This document shows, piece after piece, positions 27,228 to 39,900 of a DNA stretch of 64,000 bases. Under the pieces are notes generated by a model. The model searched no databases, was not told the DNA's origin, and worked only from the letters and a program-made list of their open reading frames with translations. Source of the DNA: Setaria digitata (lineage: Eukaryota > Nematoda > Chromadorea > Rhabditida > Setariidae); NCBI GenBank assembly GCA_003640385.1, contig RCAB01000095.1, positions 62,001 through 126,000 of the forward strand. The letters run 5' to 3'. The position numbers and the translations under genes are program-made. Position 1 is the stretch's first letter, and each line of letters opens with the position of its first letter.

Positions 27228-29178
27228 TCAACTTACATTTGCCGTATTCTCCAACAGATTTTCCTCCTTTTCCAGAACATTTTCCATGGTGTCCGATCCT
27301 CCCGTCTATGAATAAAAACACGTTAACGTTATGGGACTTCCCGAAGGTGAGACAAAAAATATTTTTGATCGTTTTATGTCCCTGATTTAAACCTGATTTC
27401 TGTACACATGCGTTTCTAAAAACGTTGAATAGGATTTGTTTATCCTACAGGACTCACAAAAATCTAGAATATGATAAAGTTGAATTCCTCACTGCAGTAG
27501 AAGCGTAAGACATATAAATCAGATGGACTGGAATCCCTTCCAAGCTAATAAATAAATTCAAATCTTACTTGGTTTCGTGCTGATTTAGCCACTCGGATCC
27601 GACGTTTAATAATCACAGTTTGGCCTGGTTTAATACCTACTGCTTCAACGAATGGTCGAGGCAAGTGTTGTAGTTTCATTCGTTTCTTCATACCCGTCAT
27701 AGGGTTCGTAAACATCACGATATTCGGGATATCATCTTTCAGTGTTCTTTTATCCACTTCAGGGACTTCAGATTGCATAGTTTTTTCTGACGAATCATCC
27801 TGCGAATTTTCAACAGTGCTCTGATCGACTTTCTGCAAGTAAATGTTTAAAATCATTTTTTGATGACAGTAAGGCTCCACTCATATTAGAAATGTGTAGC
27901 GACATATGAATGATAATTCTAAGTAGAACTAGTTCCCCTAAATGAAAGAAAAGGTAAAAAATCTAACCTTGGTTTCATCTAAAGAAGATATAATCTTTCG
28001 TCGTTTTCGCAAAATTGACGGCTTACATGCATGCAAACGCTCCGATCGTTCCAATTTCGATACGGAAGGCTGAAATTAGAATCTTGATTTTCTTCTTTAC
28101 CGCTCAAGGCTCGTTCTGAAGGAAGTATTCACTGTCAATATTTGGCTTTAACTAACTTTCAAAAATAATCTATACTGTTTCATCCTATAACACAGTGTAA
28201 AGAGAAAAGAAGAAATGAAAAGCACGCACCATTTCGTCGAGATCGTCATCATTAGCGAGGCTCTCAAGATATGTTAACGTTTTGGCTACGGGCTGCGATA
28301 CTGAACGCTGCAGAAATAAATGCGGAGCAAAATCTTCATGTGACGGATCATTCGACGGTCGACCCTGCCGAAAGTGCACACTGCACACCTACAACTTAGA
28401 GCAACTGATAATAAACTAACAAGATTCAAAGTAAATAAGATTAGCAAGCTACCTACTATTTGTTGAGGGATGGTAGAACTAAAAGGACAGTAAGTCATAA
28501 TCCAAATTTCAATATAAAGAAGGCATGCTTCGAATTTCTGGAAGTCCATTTTTTCAACTTGTTTTTTTTTATATATATATTTTTAAAAGTTTTAGCTTTA
28601 ATTCACTTATCAAGGAACTTACAGCAAAAATATTACAGAATGGAATCAGACAATCAAGAAAGCTGAATATATTTGCAACACAGCTTCCTTCTGTAAATCT
28701 ACAAAGATAAACGATAACAATCCTCCTCATATAAAATTTACTTCGCTAGGATTCCGAATTAAAAAAAAAAAAACTACGCATAAGCGTTAGCTTTGGGGTC
28801 ACAGTTACATTTAAGCTGAAAATTAAGCTTGGATAAGATTCGTAATGAGAGTCAAACTTAGGATTAGGTAAAATTTGTTCCGAATTCGTGTCTTTTAGCT
28901 GAAGTGTTGAAGTACGCCGATCGATAAGGAAATAAAGTTGAGTTTCATACTAGATTTACATTTCTTTAATGAGTCTGCTTATCATGTTAACAGAGGAAAT
29001 ATTACTAAATAATGATAAGAGAAAGTAAATAAACCTTATCCTTGGGTGATAATTCTCGGTCACCAATAGCATATAACCACTTCACACGTTTTAAGCCTGG
29101 CTCACGCGGAATCCCGTAAAATCTTAGCGCCGGACCGTTTGAACGTCGGTACCAACCGCAGAAAACACACTTTTCCAT
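27228..29178 (-). CDS. THAP-domain zinc-finger protein
   Basis: Five minus-strand exons, read 29178-29035, 28388-28230, 28069-27968, 27832-27569 and 27305-27228, all join in phase 0 (747 nt, 248 aa). The N-terminus is a THAP-type C2CH zinc finger: MEKCVFCGWYRR supplies Cys4 and Cys7, and VCSVHF supplies Cys50 and His53, with RVKWLYAIGD between them. THAP proteins bind DNA as transcription regulators and several derive from P-element transposases. The middle is acidic then basic (RKRRKIISSLDETK). The C-terminal block around FTNPMTGMKKRMKLQHLPRP and VGIKPGQTVIIKRR is well formed but unfamiliar. The start is the ATG directly after the acceptor cattttag, a likely trans-splice site; an upstream in-frame ATG at 29217 is an alternative. 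No transposase catalytic domain is visible, so a host gene is favoured. Confidence 0.82.
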
Positions 29179-31159
29179 CGCTTCTAAAATGAACATCTCA
29201 TTTCTTATACTACTCATACCAGGCTACCCAATTACCAATGAATATCTACAATTCCAGAATGTGAAAGCAACTGAAGGGCTCACGTCACCTGTTTCGCTCT
29301 GCGGTGGCACTTGAAAATCCTAAAATGTATAATAAATGAATATAAATGAGATGGAAAGAACTGATACCAAAGTATATTTCCTGATTAGAAAAGATAATAT
29401 CATAGAAATCACTTCATTGAGGTTGAATGTTTGTATTATTCACTGATTAAGATTACTCTTCTTATTCGCCCAGAGCTGTCTTATCTAAAAGAGGCCAGGA
29501 AGTTCCTTTTCTACTTTTTTTTTCTCTCATTCGTGAGATATGCTACAGCAGAATCGAATCAATCAATGTATGCCAAATTTTCCAATTTGGCCAATTAATT
29601 TAGATTAACGTCTGAGAAACGATATTATATAATTGAATTCCGAATTATATTCATGAAACAGATAGTACCTTGTTCTTCTTCTGTCTTCTTCACTTCTTTG
29701 CTATGAGTTTGAGAAGGAAATACAGTCAGTACCAGTGTGATCATTAATACCTCAAATCTTTCTACTTTACACAAACTTCCTATCACACCTATCAATTTTT
29801 CTCCTTCTTTCTCCCTTTCTCTTTCTTCTTCTGCTGATAATCTGCAACACGAATTTTATATATTTTTAATGTTGACCTCAGCATAATTCACGAATATTTC
29901 GATTAGTTTCCTTCAACTTGGAATTTAGGGCAACGTTTTGGGAAAGAAATTGACTATTAGGGGTAGGAATTTTAAAAATATCGAACTTCAGTATTCAAAG
30001 ACTTGCGTTGAAAAAATATGAATAATTTGCTGCCACTGTACAATTTTCACTCTTTATTCCTTCTTTCCTTCTTTTCGTTTATTTGCTTGATTCAGAAGTG
30101 TTTCATTTTGAAAATAGAAATTTTTCACCAATTGCTCTCTTCTCATCACATTTAGTTCTAATTTTTGTTCTTCGATTCTTTTGTTTGTTTCACCCGAAAC
30201 TTCTTGCATTTGGGACGTCTTCCAGCTGAAACTTCGCCTCTTTCATTTTATATGTTTGCTTAAAAACTGCATCGAAATTAAAGACTAATAGTCCTTCATT
30301 TATAAGGTCTTGTAAGATTCTTCAGTTAGCTTGTTCCGGTAATGTAGATAGCATTTACCTAGAAATATTACGGTTTGTAGAGAGCATTGTGGAAATCTTT
30401 CAGTGACTAGAAATATCACCTGGTGGATCAGTTCCTCCAATTTCGGCTCTTATAGTAGAGTAACTTATCAGGATCACTTCTAAAAAAGAAAATGTTTTTG
30501 AAGAAGTTAATTTAAGGATTTTTGTGACGAAGTTTAATATTCAGTTCTTTTCACATGTAAAATATCTCGTTTCTGTTATATGGTCATATGGGAATGGTAT
30601 GGACGAATATTTGTAAGGTTTAGGAACGGTCCTTCCGGTGATCTTTAACGAAGTTGTTGCTTCAATATATCAGTTTGAAGAGTTTATAAGGGCAGGTGTA
30701 AAACTTTCGAAGAATGGTAATACCATTACTGATACGGTAGATTTTTCTTCTCATTTACAGGTCAATGGAATAAAAAGTAGCAACTGCAAGTTCTCAATTT
30801 TTCATCTTTTTTTTCATTTCCTCCGAACTCGTTTCTCGCTTCTTTTCGTGCAAACTTGTTTTTCATGATATAGATGAAATAATAAAATGAAATTTCTGAT
30901 ACTTGAAACAATCTTTTCTTTAACCTTCAAAAGGAAAGAGTGCTTTTTTCTCATCTCATGCATTGAAAATAATAGAAAACATAGGTAATATTGAATAAAT
31001 TTTAATCAGATTAATAGTTGAAGCAGGAAATGGAAGAGAGTAAAATACTTGAACAGTTAAAAAGGATCATAAAATTATTTTTAAGTCAGCCATTTGTTGA
31101 AATAATCATTAGTCAAGTTGAATTAACAGACTTCTTTGTGATTTAGCTTTTTTTTTCAG
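29179..31159. other. Divergent intergenic region upstream of THAP and APMAP genes
   Basis: About 2 kb of AT-rich, pyrimidine-run-rich sequence between divergently oriented genes. It should hold both promoters and the missing first coding exon of the APMAP-like gene. The open frame at 30638-30868 (+) has no donor of the phase required to join the exon at 31160, so I did not attach it. Nothing else was recognised. Confidence 0.5.
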
Positions 31160-34143
31160 TAAACATTTTCTTTTGTGTTTTTCGATTGCTGTTATTACTA
31201 TTGCCACATTCATAGCGTTATCTTCAACAGTATTTCAAACTGAATACTATGAGTAAGTTTTGAGATTTTTTTGGAAGAAATATGAGAAAATAATGTGTAA
31301 TAATGGAGAAAATTTCATTATTTAGTCAAAATAGTCTTTTACTGGAGACTGATGGTTGTTGTAAGCACCATTAATCTGAAATAGACAACTAGTCTATCTT
31401 GTCATTGAGCATCTGGAAAAAATTATCCTTTTCAAATGTTTGAAAACTGAACAAATGTTTTCTTTACGCCTAATCCCAATATTTATTGTTTGGGAAATTA
31501 ATTTAGATTGCCCAATCCGCCAAGACTAGAAGGCATTCTAGCTGTAAATGACATATTAACAAAAGCAGACTACTTACTAGAACATAAAATTCTTGGCCCA
31601 GAATCAATTATTGTGGATAAAGGTTAGTATGTACCAAAGTGATTCATGATTTTAATGAAATGTTCAGAATGACAGTAAGACAGTATAGACTACTTTCTGA
31701 GGCTTCTATGTTTTAACCAGTTCTTTAATTTTGTAGTTGTGAGAAAGAATTAGTATTTTCTTTTCGAATAATTCTGCAACAATTTAAGAATCAGAATACA
31801 GCTTAATATTACTATTGTCCACTATTATTTGTTAATGTTATTTTTTCTTTATTTTCCCTATCTAATCTTTAGATGGTATTAAGACCGGAACACAGGATGG
31901 AATGGTAGTTCTCATTAAAGATGGAAGTATTCAGAAAATTTCTAGATTTGGAATGGTTAACTCCGATATATGTGGTAATTTCTACTTTTTTCGATGAAAA
32001 AAAAAAGTTCAGATGATGGAGTTCTTCACGTGCCGAAATGTAATTAATAATACCTGAAATGCTAAGTAATTCTGCATTTCCACTCGGCTACCACTAAGTT
32101 TTTTTTATATATTTTTTACCATAATGATAAACAATTACAAGTGTTGATATGCTACCAAAAAATGGAAGTACCATAAATAACAATAATTATAATCAGCGTT
32201 TCATTTGTTGCAATTTGCTTTTTACTTAAAACAAGTTCACAAATTTTGCCAAGTAAGATTTTTGTTGAGATGGCCAATTCGATACAGAAGCACAATGTGG
32301 CCGGCCACTAGGCCTTCGTGAGCTAAATGCTGCTACGGTATTGGCCGTAGATACCTATCTTGGTGTTTTCTCCATCAGTTTCGAAAAAGGTTAGAATTCT
32401 TATTGGATGTAGGAATCTCACAAAACTTCCATCAGAATTCAACCATTATCTCTGAGCTCCACTATGCCAAAGGATGCTCCAACTGTATACCACAATCGAC
32501 GTTCTGAAAGGACTTGTAATTTAAGTTATCAAATCTCTTCTCTTAAATTGTCCCTTTAAATATTATAATTATTGTCTATTGCTTTTGATAATTCTTGATA
32601 ACTTTATAAAAGATTTAGCAGTGTAAAAGAATAACAAGTCTAGAAATTTTGCTTCCTGCATGACTGTCGTAATTACTGACCGTTAAATTAGAATCAACTA
32701 ATAATTCATCACAAATGATTAGTGGTTTTTAAGGACAGCATGAGATGATATTAAAAGGTCAGGAAGAGGTGGATGGGAAACCAATGAAATTCTTGAATGA
32801 TATCGAAGTAGTGAATGATGATGTTCTGTTAATTACGGATTCTTCCACCAGGTGGGATCGACGCCATTTAATAAACATCGTTCTGGAGGGTATTCCAAAT
32901 GGAAGGTAATTTTCCATTAAATGGTACTGTAAAATTCATATGATGATAGAATTTTTCAGGTGACATTTCTCATGAATGTTTTCAGAACAGTTTTTTTTCA
33001 AATGTTATTTCCACAGTTATCTTTCAGATGGTAGCCTACCGCAGTTAGTATATATTTTTGACTATTGAAAAAGATTTTTTACTGTAAATCTGTGCGAAAA
33101 ATTAGTGAAGAAGTTGCGGAAAATGAACCTTGCACAGTTCAGCGAAATCTTTGATACTTTATTCCATAGAAAGTAAAATAAGCAAGCATTTGCATTTCTC
33201 TCCAGGTGTACACTCTATTTCTCCAAAGAGAGAGAATGTTAAACTTTCAGAGTCCTGCGCCTGACACGATCTACCGGAAAAATTGATGTTATTATGGACA
33301 GATTATATTTCGCAAATGGTATCCAACTTTTTCCCGACAAACAGTCGTTTCTCGTTGCTGAAACGACTGCTGCTAGAATCAAAAGGTGGACTGATCAAGA
33401 TTTTTCAATTACGATTTCAGCTATCCACTGGTAGAGAGCGATATATTTATTAGCAGTTTCAGATATCGAGTCCTCAGTTCATATGACTGTGTGCTAAATT
33501 CTTTTTTTCTGTTCTCGAATCCACCTCCTGAGAAATATGGAATGTGCAAAAGGTACGAGATTTTCTTCGTCTTTGGGATGTATAAATATTTAGGCATTGG
33601 ATTGCTGGTCCACGAACGGGTGAAACAGAAATTTTCATCGATAATCTACCTGGTTTACCTGATAACATACGTCCAGGTAGTAACGGAACATTTTGGGTAG
33701 CTCTATCGTCGGTACGACATAGTAATGAACTCTCGATGGTTGATTACCTTGCTGATAAACCATCCATACGGAAATGTATCCTTCAGGTATTAGTTGTACA
33801 TCTTTAAAAAAGAAATGAATTCCAGCTTTTAATTTGAAATTGTCGAAATCCCCCCCAGAGATCAAGTTATGTATGTCCCACTATTTTCAGTGTGTTAAAT
33901 CAAAGTTCCATTTAGCTTGTGCCAGAACGCTATTGGGATTGGTTAACGACGGTGTTCACTCCCGAGTATGGGATGATTTTGCAACTTAATGAAAAAGGAC
34001 AAATAATAGCCAATGCTCAAGATCCAATGGGCAAAGTAATTAAGGAAGTGTCACAAGTAACAGAAGCTGATGAATACCTTTACTTGGGCAGTTTTAGAGC
34101 TCCTTATATTGCTCGTCTTCATAAAAATCTCATCGTCTACTGA
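31160..34143 (+). CDS. APMAP/strictosidine-synthase-like six-bladed propeller membrane protein (first exon not found)
   Basis: Exons 31160-31252, 31507-31622, 31873-31974, 32288-32389, 32734-32905, 33251-33385, 33594-33786 and 33916-34143 join in consistent phase and give about 379 residues. The first visible exon encodes a single N-terminal membrane anchor (LLCFSIAVITIATFIALSS), as in type II membrane proteins. The rest matches human adipocyte plasma membrane-associated protein: LGPESIIVDKDGIKTGTQDG, CGRPLGLR, FLNDIEVVNDDVLLITDSST, RWDRRHLINIVLEG, LYFANGIQLFPDKQSFLVAE, ARIKRHWIAGPRTG, LPGLPDNIRPGSNGTFWVAL and the end YLYLGSFRAPYIARLHK. The family has arylesterase-type activity with lipophilic esters in mammals; the native substrate is unknown. 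No in-frame ATG occurs in the 31160 exon, so the start lies on an unidentified upstream exon. The final exon carries the stop. Confidence 0.88.
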
Positions 34144-35538
34144 TATATCTTCCTGCTAAAATCCAATTTTATTTTCTTTTGGCCTAGAAATCATATTGGG
34201 GGTAACTAGTGATATGAATCTATTGCAAATCTTTGGCGTTTGACCGTTATTTCTGTTAGTATGGCCCAAATATATGTGCTTCCACGGACGGTCTTTGCCT
34301 CGAAACATTTCCGGCAAATTTCGCTTTTCTTTTTTTAACACTTGTTTTATTAACAATAATTATATCTGTCCCACAAGTTGGTTTTTGTATACAAAAGCCT
34401 AAAAACGCCCTAGGCTTTTGTGCTTAATTCAGGGCTTTTGCAAAATATGGAAGTTTCAGCACTTCTCACTTGTACAGAAGCGGAAGTGCTGCAACTCCCA
34501 TACTTTTTCACATCTTGGAAAAAAATCAGCGAAAAATTATCAAAATGAAAAGGCGGAAAACTATATTTTTTTTCTCGCAGCAATTGTTCATAAAACATTT
34601 CAAGCTTGAATAAAAAAACATTAATTTAATTTATAATTTATAGATAGCAGTCTGTAAAAAGCATTTCCAAACATTTCCTAACGTTTTCTAACATTCGCGA
34701 ATCCATTTGTACTACGTTACTGTCAAGTACTTGTGGCAGGAACAGTTTTCGAAAATAGTAGGGCAAGTCAATAGATGGTATGAATCTTAATGAGCGAATA
34801 ACTGGGCGATATGGAATATTATCAAACAGAAGTAGAGTCATAGTAATTTTCTACTTTTTATCCCCTACCAAAGAAAAGAAATTTGGGAAGTTATAAAACA
34901 CGACCACGAAAAAAACCGCTGCTTTCTAAGCAAAAATTAAACATTAGAAAGGTTAAAATTAGATTCCTTAAGCAACTTTATTGTCCATTAAGGTTCAACT
35001 TAGAATTACTTGTATTTGAGCAGTAGCAACACAAAAGGTTTTTTTCCACTCATAAATTAAATATTGTTTAAAACAATCGTAATCAATAGTTCGGGAGAAG
35101 GAGAGGGAAGTGATTAGTACAGCAGAATAAAAAAACCGTGCTCTGATGCTGGAAAAAAACGAAGCCGAAGCGGCAAATGCTTTTAAAAAATTTCTGGTAA
35201 CACATTTCTTCTAAAGAATACATAATTACCGCTCCTGTCCCGCAACACAAAACAGTGAAAATATGTATACAGGCCAAACTGAAGCTCGAAGCAAGCGATT
35301 CCAAACAAAATTATTATTAGTACTTCAAATATAAATAACTAAACGTGACATATTTTGCTGCACAACTAAAATGATGATATTTTCTTAAATAAGTGATATG
35401 CAGTGAAAACAAGTAATGGACGATGAAAATCTCAGTAGAATACCGCNACATATTTTGCTGCACAACTAAAATGATGATATTTTCTTAAATAAGAAATCCG
35501 TGATATGCAGTGAAAACAAGTAATGGACGATGAAAATC
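34144..35538. other. Convergent intergenic region: APMAP and Sgf11 3' flanks
   Basis: About 1.4 kb between the stop codons of two convergent genes. A minus-strand open frame at 34638-34841 (67 codons, containing RSLRFIPSIDLPYYFRK) and another at 35083-35304 look moderately protein-like, but I recognise no family. The first could be a downstream small gene of the Sgf11 strand or chance. The segment also carries a hairpin at 34446-34502 and the first half of a duplication around an N. Confidence 0.4.
34446..34502. repeat. Imperfect hairpin, 20-nt stem with two mismatches
   Basis: The left arm 34446-34465 (tatggaagtttcagcacttc) and right arm 34483-34502 (gaagtgctgcaactcccata) pair at 18 of 20 positions, with a 17-nt loop between. 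Partial pairing continues outward through the A-rich and T-rich flanks. The size resembles a microRNA precursor, but no expression or conservation can be judged here. Confidence 0.5.
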
Positions 35539-35553
35539 TCAGTAGAATACCGC
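35348..35553. repeat. Direct duplication flanking a single N (probable assembly join)
   Basis: The sequence 35348-35446 is repeated at 35448-35553, with an N at 35447 between them. The copies are identical except for a 7-nt insertion (about aaatccg) in the second. The end of the Sgf11-like coding region lies in the second copy. A single ambiguous base at the junction of two copies suggests overlapping contig ends that were abutted rather than merged. Confidence 0.85.
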
Positions 35554-36957
35554 TTTTGTCCGATTTCTTGATTTTGTTTTCCTCGATTTTCGAGATCTTC
35601 TACTGCTTGCCCAATCTTCATCATCGTCTGCAGCTGTATGATGTGAGTCCTCCTAAAATCGAGCCACTGTTGGTATTCACTTTCAACAGATGATACTTCA
35701 AAGTTGAGAGAACAAATTTTGAGCATACTTTTTCTTTTACAGATGACCATCATTTTCAGCTACTAGACATTTACTCGAGCACGTAGCGGTTTTACAATGG
35801 GGCAACATCTTAGCGAACTAAACTCAGCGTCGACTAATCTTTGCCTAAACAACTGTACTGTCGCTACTGCTTCGCTAATCACTATTTTCTAGTGGTCAAA
35901 GATAATAATAACATTAGGCTTACAATTACTTACATCGGAATGATCCATATCACTGTCTCGACCAGAATATTCACGTAAACGACCGGTTGAAAGCGAATTT
36001 TTTATTGAATTTGTATAGTTAATTGTCTGGTTTATGCGACGTCGAGCAACCCTGAAAAACTGAAGCCATACTTTTAAGGAACAATTTCTTCCATTACCAC
36101 TCGCCTTTAGAACGTATAGTTAATTTTTTACTTATAATTCGTCCTCATTGCTCATTGCTCATTGCCTCCTGCTATTCTAGAAACGTCACTGAAAGAATAA
36201 GTGAACAGAGTAAAGCTGATATGAACTACCGAATTTTTAAGGCCAACATATAGTGCTTCGTGCAATGGATAAATATGCAAAACAAATATAAAATTGTTGT
36301 TGGGTACAATATTAGCTAGATACATAATTTAATGTAACATAAGTGTTCGACAAAGAGACAAATGTGCTACTTTAGTATTGCATCAATAAATGAATAAAAT
36401 AACAAATTATATTACGAACTGTAGTAAGCATATACCGTGAACTACTTCGCCCCATACCCATACATTTTTCAAGATGTGGGGCAAAACGACTAGCTGCAAT
36501 AGGTCGCTTGCATTCATCACATACAACATCCATATTTTTTTGATGCTTTGTTTGTGAAATCAACGTACTGCCAAAAATATCATGCTCACCCATTATAGTT
36601 GGCTCATTCTGCATATCTAAAAAAACATCTATGCTGGGATTTTAAACGATTAAACGATTCCGTGAAAGATTCAAAATGATAACTAATTACTGAGATCAAT
36701 ACCTGATCATTTTCCTTTTTTCTTTTTTAGATAAATGATAAAAAAGATATCCAGAAAGTACGATGTTCTTCTGTATGTATGAATAAACAGAGCTATCTTT
36801 TACCTTTCAAATCACTTCGCTCTATTTTTGAAAATAATTAAAACTAACCAATTGGTGGCGGCAGCACGGCATTTGTAATTTTCGCAATTCGATGAACTTT
36901 AAAACAAGGCTCCAACAATACTGCTTCCAGTAAGTATTCAAATACTTGTTCACTCAT
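35539..36957 (-). CDS. Sgf11/ATXN7L3-like SAGA deubiquitinase-module subunit
   Basis: Four minus-strand exons, read 36957-36849, 36616-36436, 36051-35934 and 35652-35539, join in consistent phase (522 nt, 173 aa). In SAGA, Sgf11 is the small zinc-finger subunit that activates the Ubp8/USP22 ubiquitin protease to remove ubiquitin from histone H2B. The N-terminal helix [23 protein letters not shown] corresponds to the family's E(n)y2/Sus1-binding helix. The zinc finger is [20 protein letters not shown], with Cys69, Cys72, His84 and Cys88, followed by [14 protein letters not shown], which contacts the nucleosome acidic patch in yeast. The C-terminus is acidic then basic (ADDDEDW, then [15 protein letters not shown]), as in ATXN7L3. 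The last exon uses the frame giving DDDEDW; the overlapping longer frame there does not splice in phase. The stop region overlaps an apparent assembly duplication. Confidence 0.87.
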
Positions 36958-39900
36958 TTCTATAAGATCACACTTCTATTATCCACAAATGCGGTAAGAA
37001 AACCAAGTATACCGTAGTTTTTTCAGTTCCTTTTTCTTTCAAAACTTCGGGAAAAGCACCATATACCCTCATCTCTTCAAAATGTTTTAAAGTGAGAGAA
37101 TTCGCAGCATTCACTGCATATTTCTTATTCCACCTACATTGTTTACTTGAACAATTATTGTTTTTCATCCCAACCTACAAAATTTTCTGCCCAGTAATGT
37201 TGTGTTGTGACCGGTCCACTGTGCACATTCGGTACATCCCACTTAATGCATTCATATTTACAGAATGTTAAAATCTTCCAAAGGAAATTCTATCAGTAAC
37301 GAACCTTTTTTGGTTACTGTTTCTCTTAAGTTTTCATTTAATGTCTTAATTTCACTTCAAAAAAATTATTTAGAGAAAGAAATGTTTAAAAAGATAACCA
37401 TTCAGATCGGCGGTGTTCCGTACAATCTCTTCGTTACCTTCGCCGTCAACCATCGATGTTTTCCACGGAAACCATATGGATCAATAAAGTTCACGTGTAA
37501 CGACGTGAAAAGACTAAACTACTAGGCAGCAAAGGTTGTGACTAGCCGCCATACAACAGTTCAACTTATCCCACCCTATCAGTATACCGCGAATACAAAG
37601 CACCAGAACTTCCCATCCACCACCCATCCACCAAATCGCGTTAGATTACAATGATGGGCCTGTTTAAGTGATACGAGAAGATCCCTAGCAAAATTTCGTC
37701 CGACTTTATCAAATTCTTTTCTGCGGCGTGTAAGTGACAGTGCGGATCGATACTGCTATCAGTCAGCATTATCACTTTGTGTTGCTGTTTCAGCACGTGG
37801 AATTCGTACATGCATTACGAAATAGAATGCATGCAGCAGTGAACTGCAACTGTAAGAGTAACGCAGACTGCTGCTGCAAAGGGATTTGAATACGAAGTTG
37901 CAGGTGAACTGCAGCTATACAAAAATGGAAATGCAAAAGTAAGTGCATAGCATGTAGAGAAAAATAAAAAGTAAATTAGGGACATGATATCCAGACATCT
38001 CGGGACTACGAGTAGTCCGGAGTATTATTGTAATCAGTTTCACAAAATTGCTGGGATAATTTAGCAGAGGAAATTGACTGAAATACCCGTAGTTCTGGGA
38101 GATATACCGGGAAACAACAGTGTGAGTGGAATCCTTGATGGATGATATAAATGTCACTAATGCTTCTGGACATTGAGTTCCTGATCTCTGATGGACAAAA
38201 TCAGTGATAGATCGTTGTCACTGACATGTATCTTTTATCTACAAGTGGTTGTTAATAAGAGTGAAATTAGTGAATGAAATGTTGAGCAGTGGAAAATCAG
38301 AGAGAAACATTCGCTAGAAGCTTCTTGTTGCGAGTTATTGACATCGTAGCAAATTATAGTTGAAATCCAGAATTCGGAGAACAGGGTAAACCGGTGGTTG
38401 ACTTAATTTTGCTCACCCATACTTGTTGTTTACAAACATGTTTTGCTCATTAATAGAAAGTCGCTAAAGAAAAATCAAAGGAAATCCTTAAATATGCACT
38501 GCGCAAAGCTAAAATTTCCACTTTTTACAGTGGTTTAAGCTAATTTCGGTCTACAGAATTGCACCAAAAATCAAATCTTTTTGATTCTGATATTTGGCTT
38601 GAATCAGAGAAGCTATAAATCCACAACAGTGCTTTCTCACCTCTCACAATTCATTGATGATTTCTGATCATTTTTGTACAAATAATATATATGGGGCAAA
38701 ACTGTGAGTGAAAAAAAAGAATGAAATGAAACTGTTTTCACTCTCATCTTGCCAATAACATATTCTATTTTGAATGTTTCAGTGCAGTTATTTACACGAT
38801 TACTGTGTAATGACAGGTAATGAGGTGTCAGGATGAAGAATAAATAGGATCGAAAGGTAAGAGTGCGGGAAAAAATAGCAAACTAATTGTTTCCTTTTCT
38901 TTACAGCCAGTTTTTCATTCTCACTTTAAATGAACGCTTTTTCAGTTCACTGTTTAATTTTGTCCTATTTTGTGAATTTTCCTTGCAAAATTTTTCTTTT
39001 TTTTTCAAGTTTGGTAAACTTTGAATGCCACTTTATTGGATCAGTTTATGATTCGCCTTCATTTTAAAATTTTCCTTTTTTTCATATATACTTATGTTTT
39101 CGTTTTCCTTATCTTTTTTTTATTTAATTTATCGTACAAAATTAAACATTGCATGTTTTTTTGCCTTTTACCATTTCCACAACGGTGCAACGTTTCTGGC
39201 TAGTTGATAAAAAATTTTCATTGTAAACGAAATCTTTAGCTTTCAGCCAATCATACAAAAAATAAATAAATTTTTCCCTTTTTCCCCGAACTTATTAAGG
39301 GAAATTTCTTTTTTTCAGATACTTTTTAATTGGATGACCTTCAAAATCGTTACTCTTTTCTTTCTGCTCTGTTCACCTTCATTGTAAAAAGTGAAACTCA
39401 GTAGCGCTGACTTGTTTTTTAGTTTTTATTTCTCGTTTATGCCATCAACAATCCCATAAATTTACCTACATTTTAAAGCATTTAAATAGTTTTTCTTCTT
39501 TTTTTTTTTTAACGATTAATTAAAATTGATAGTACAGTGTGATTCAGCAGTATTGCTGAATTTGAACTTGACAGCACAGTACTGAGATACGGTATCATTA
39601 TGATATATATTATTCCTGTAATTAGTAACTCTCTAGCTGTATTGCTTAAATCGGAAAGGTTAGCTTTTTTCAACGCATATACTAGCCTATTTTATTTTTT
39701 GAATGATGTATGAATTGAAATAATTGAGAGATTTATTGATCCTCTGAACATGATTATCGATAAGTTTAAGGAGCAAAGCAGTAGTAATTAATCCAAAATA
39801 TCATTCTTTCTTTTCTTCTTCGATTGCTAATTAAAGAAAAAATATGATACTAATTAATATATTTTGTTGATCTCTTCTACAAAAGCAAATGAATCTGTGA

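Noticed and set aside
30638..30868. 76-codon plus-strand frame upstream of the APMAP-like gene
   Set aside because: Considered as its first exon, but no donor in it has the phase needed to join 31160, and it lacks any family similarity.
35466..35753. 95-codon minus-strand frame containing [18 protein letters not shown]
   Set aside because: It overlaps the last Sgf11 exon in another frame. Only the DDDEDW frame joins the upstream exon in phase and matches the ATXN7L3 C-terminus.
37265..37525. 86-codon plus-strand frame in the gene-poor region
   Set aside because: No recognisable domain, no splice-linked exon, low-complexity composition.
37820..37890. Possible hairpin with gcagcag/ctgctgc arms
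   Set aside because: Complementarity is limited to short CAG/CTG-like runs with a large, poorly paired loop.
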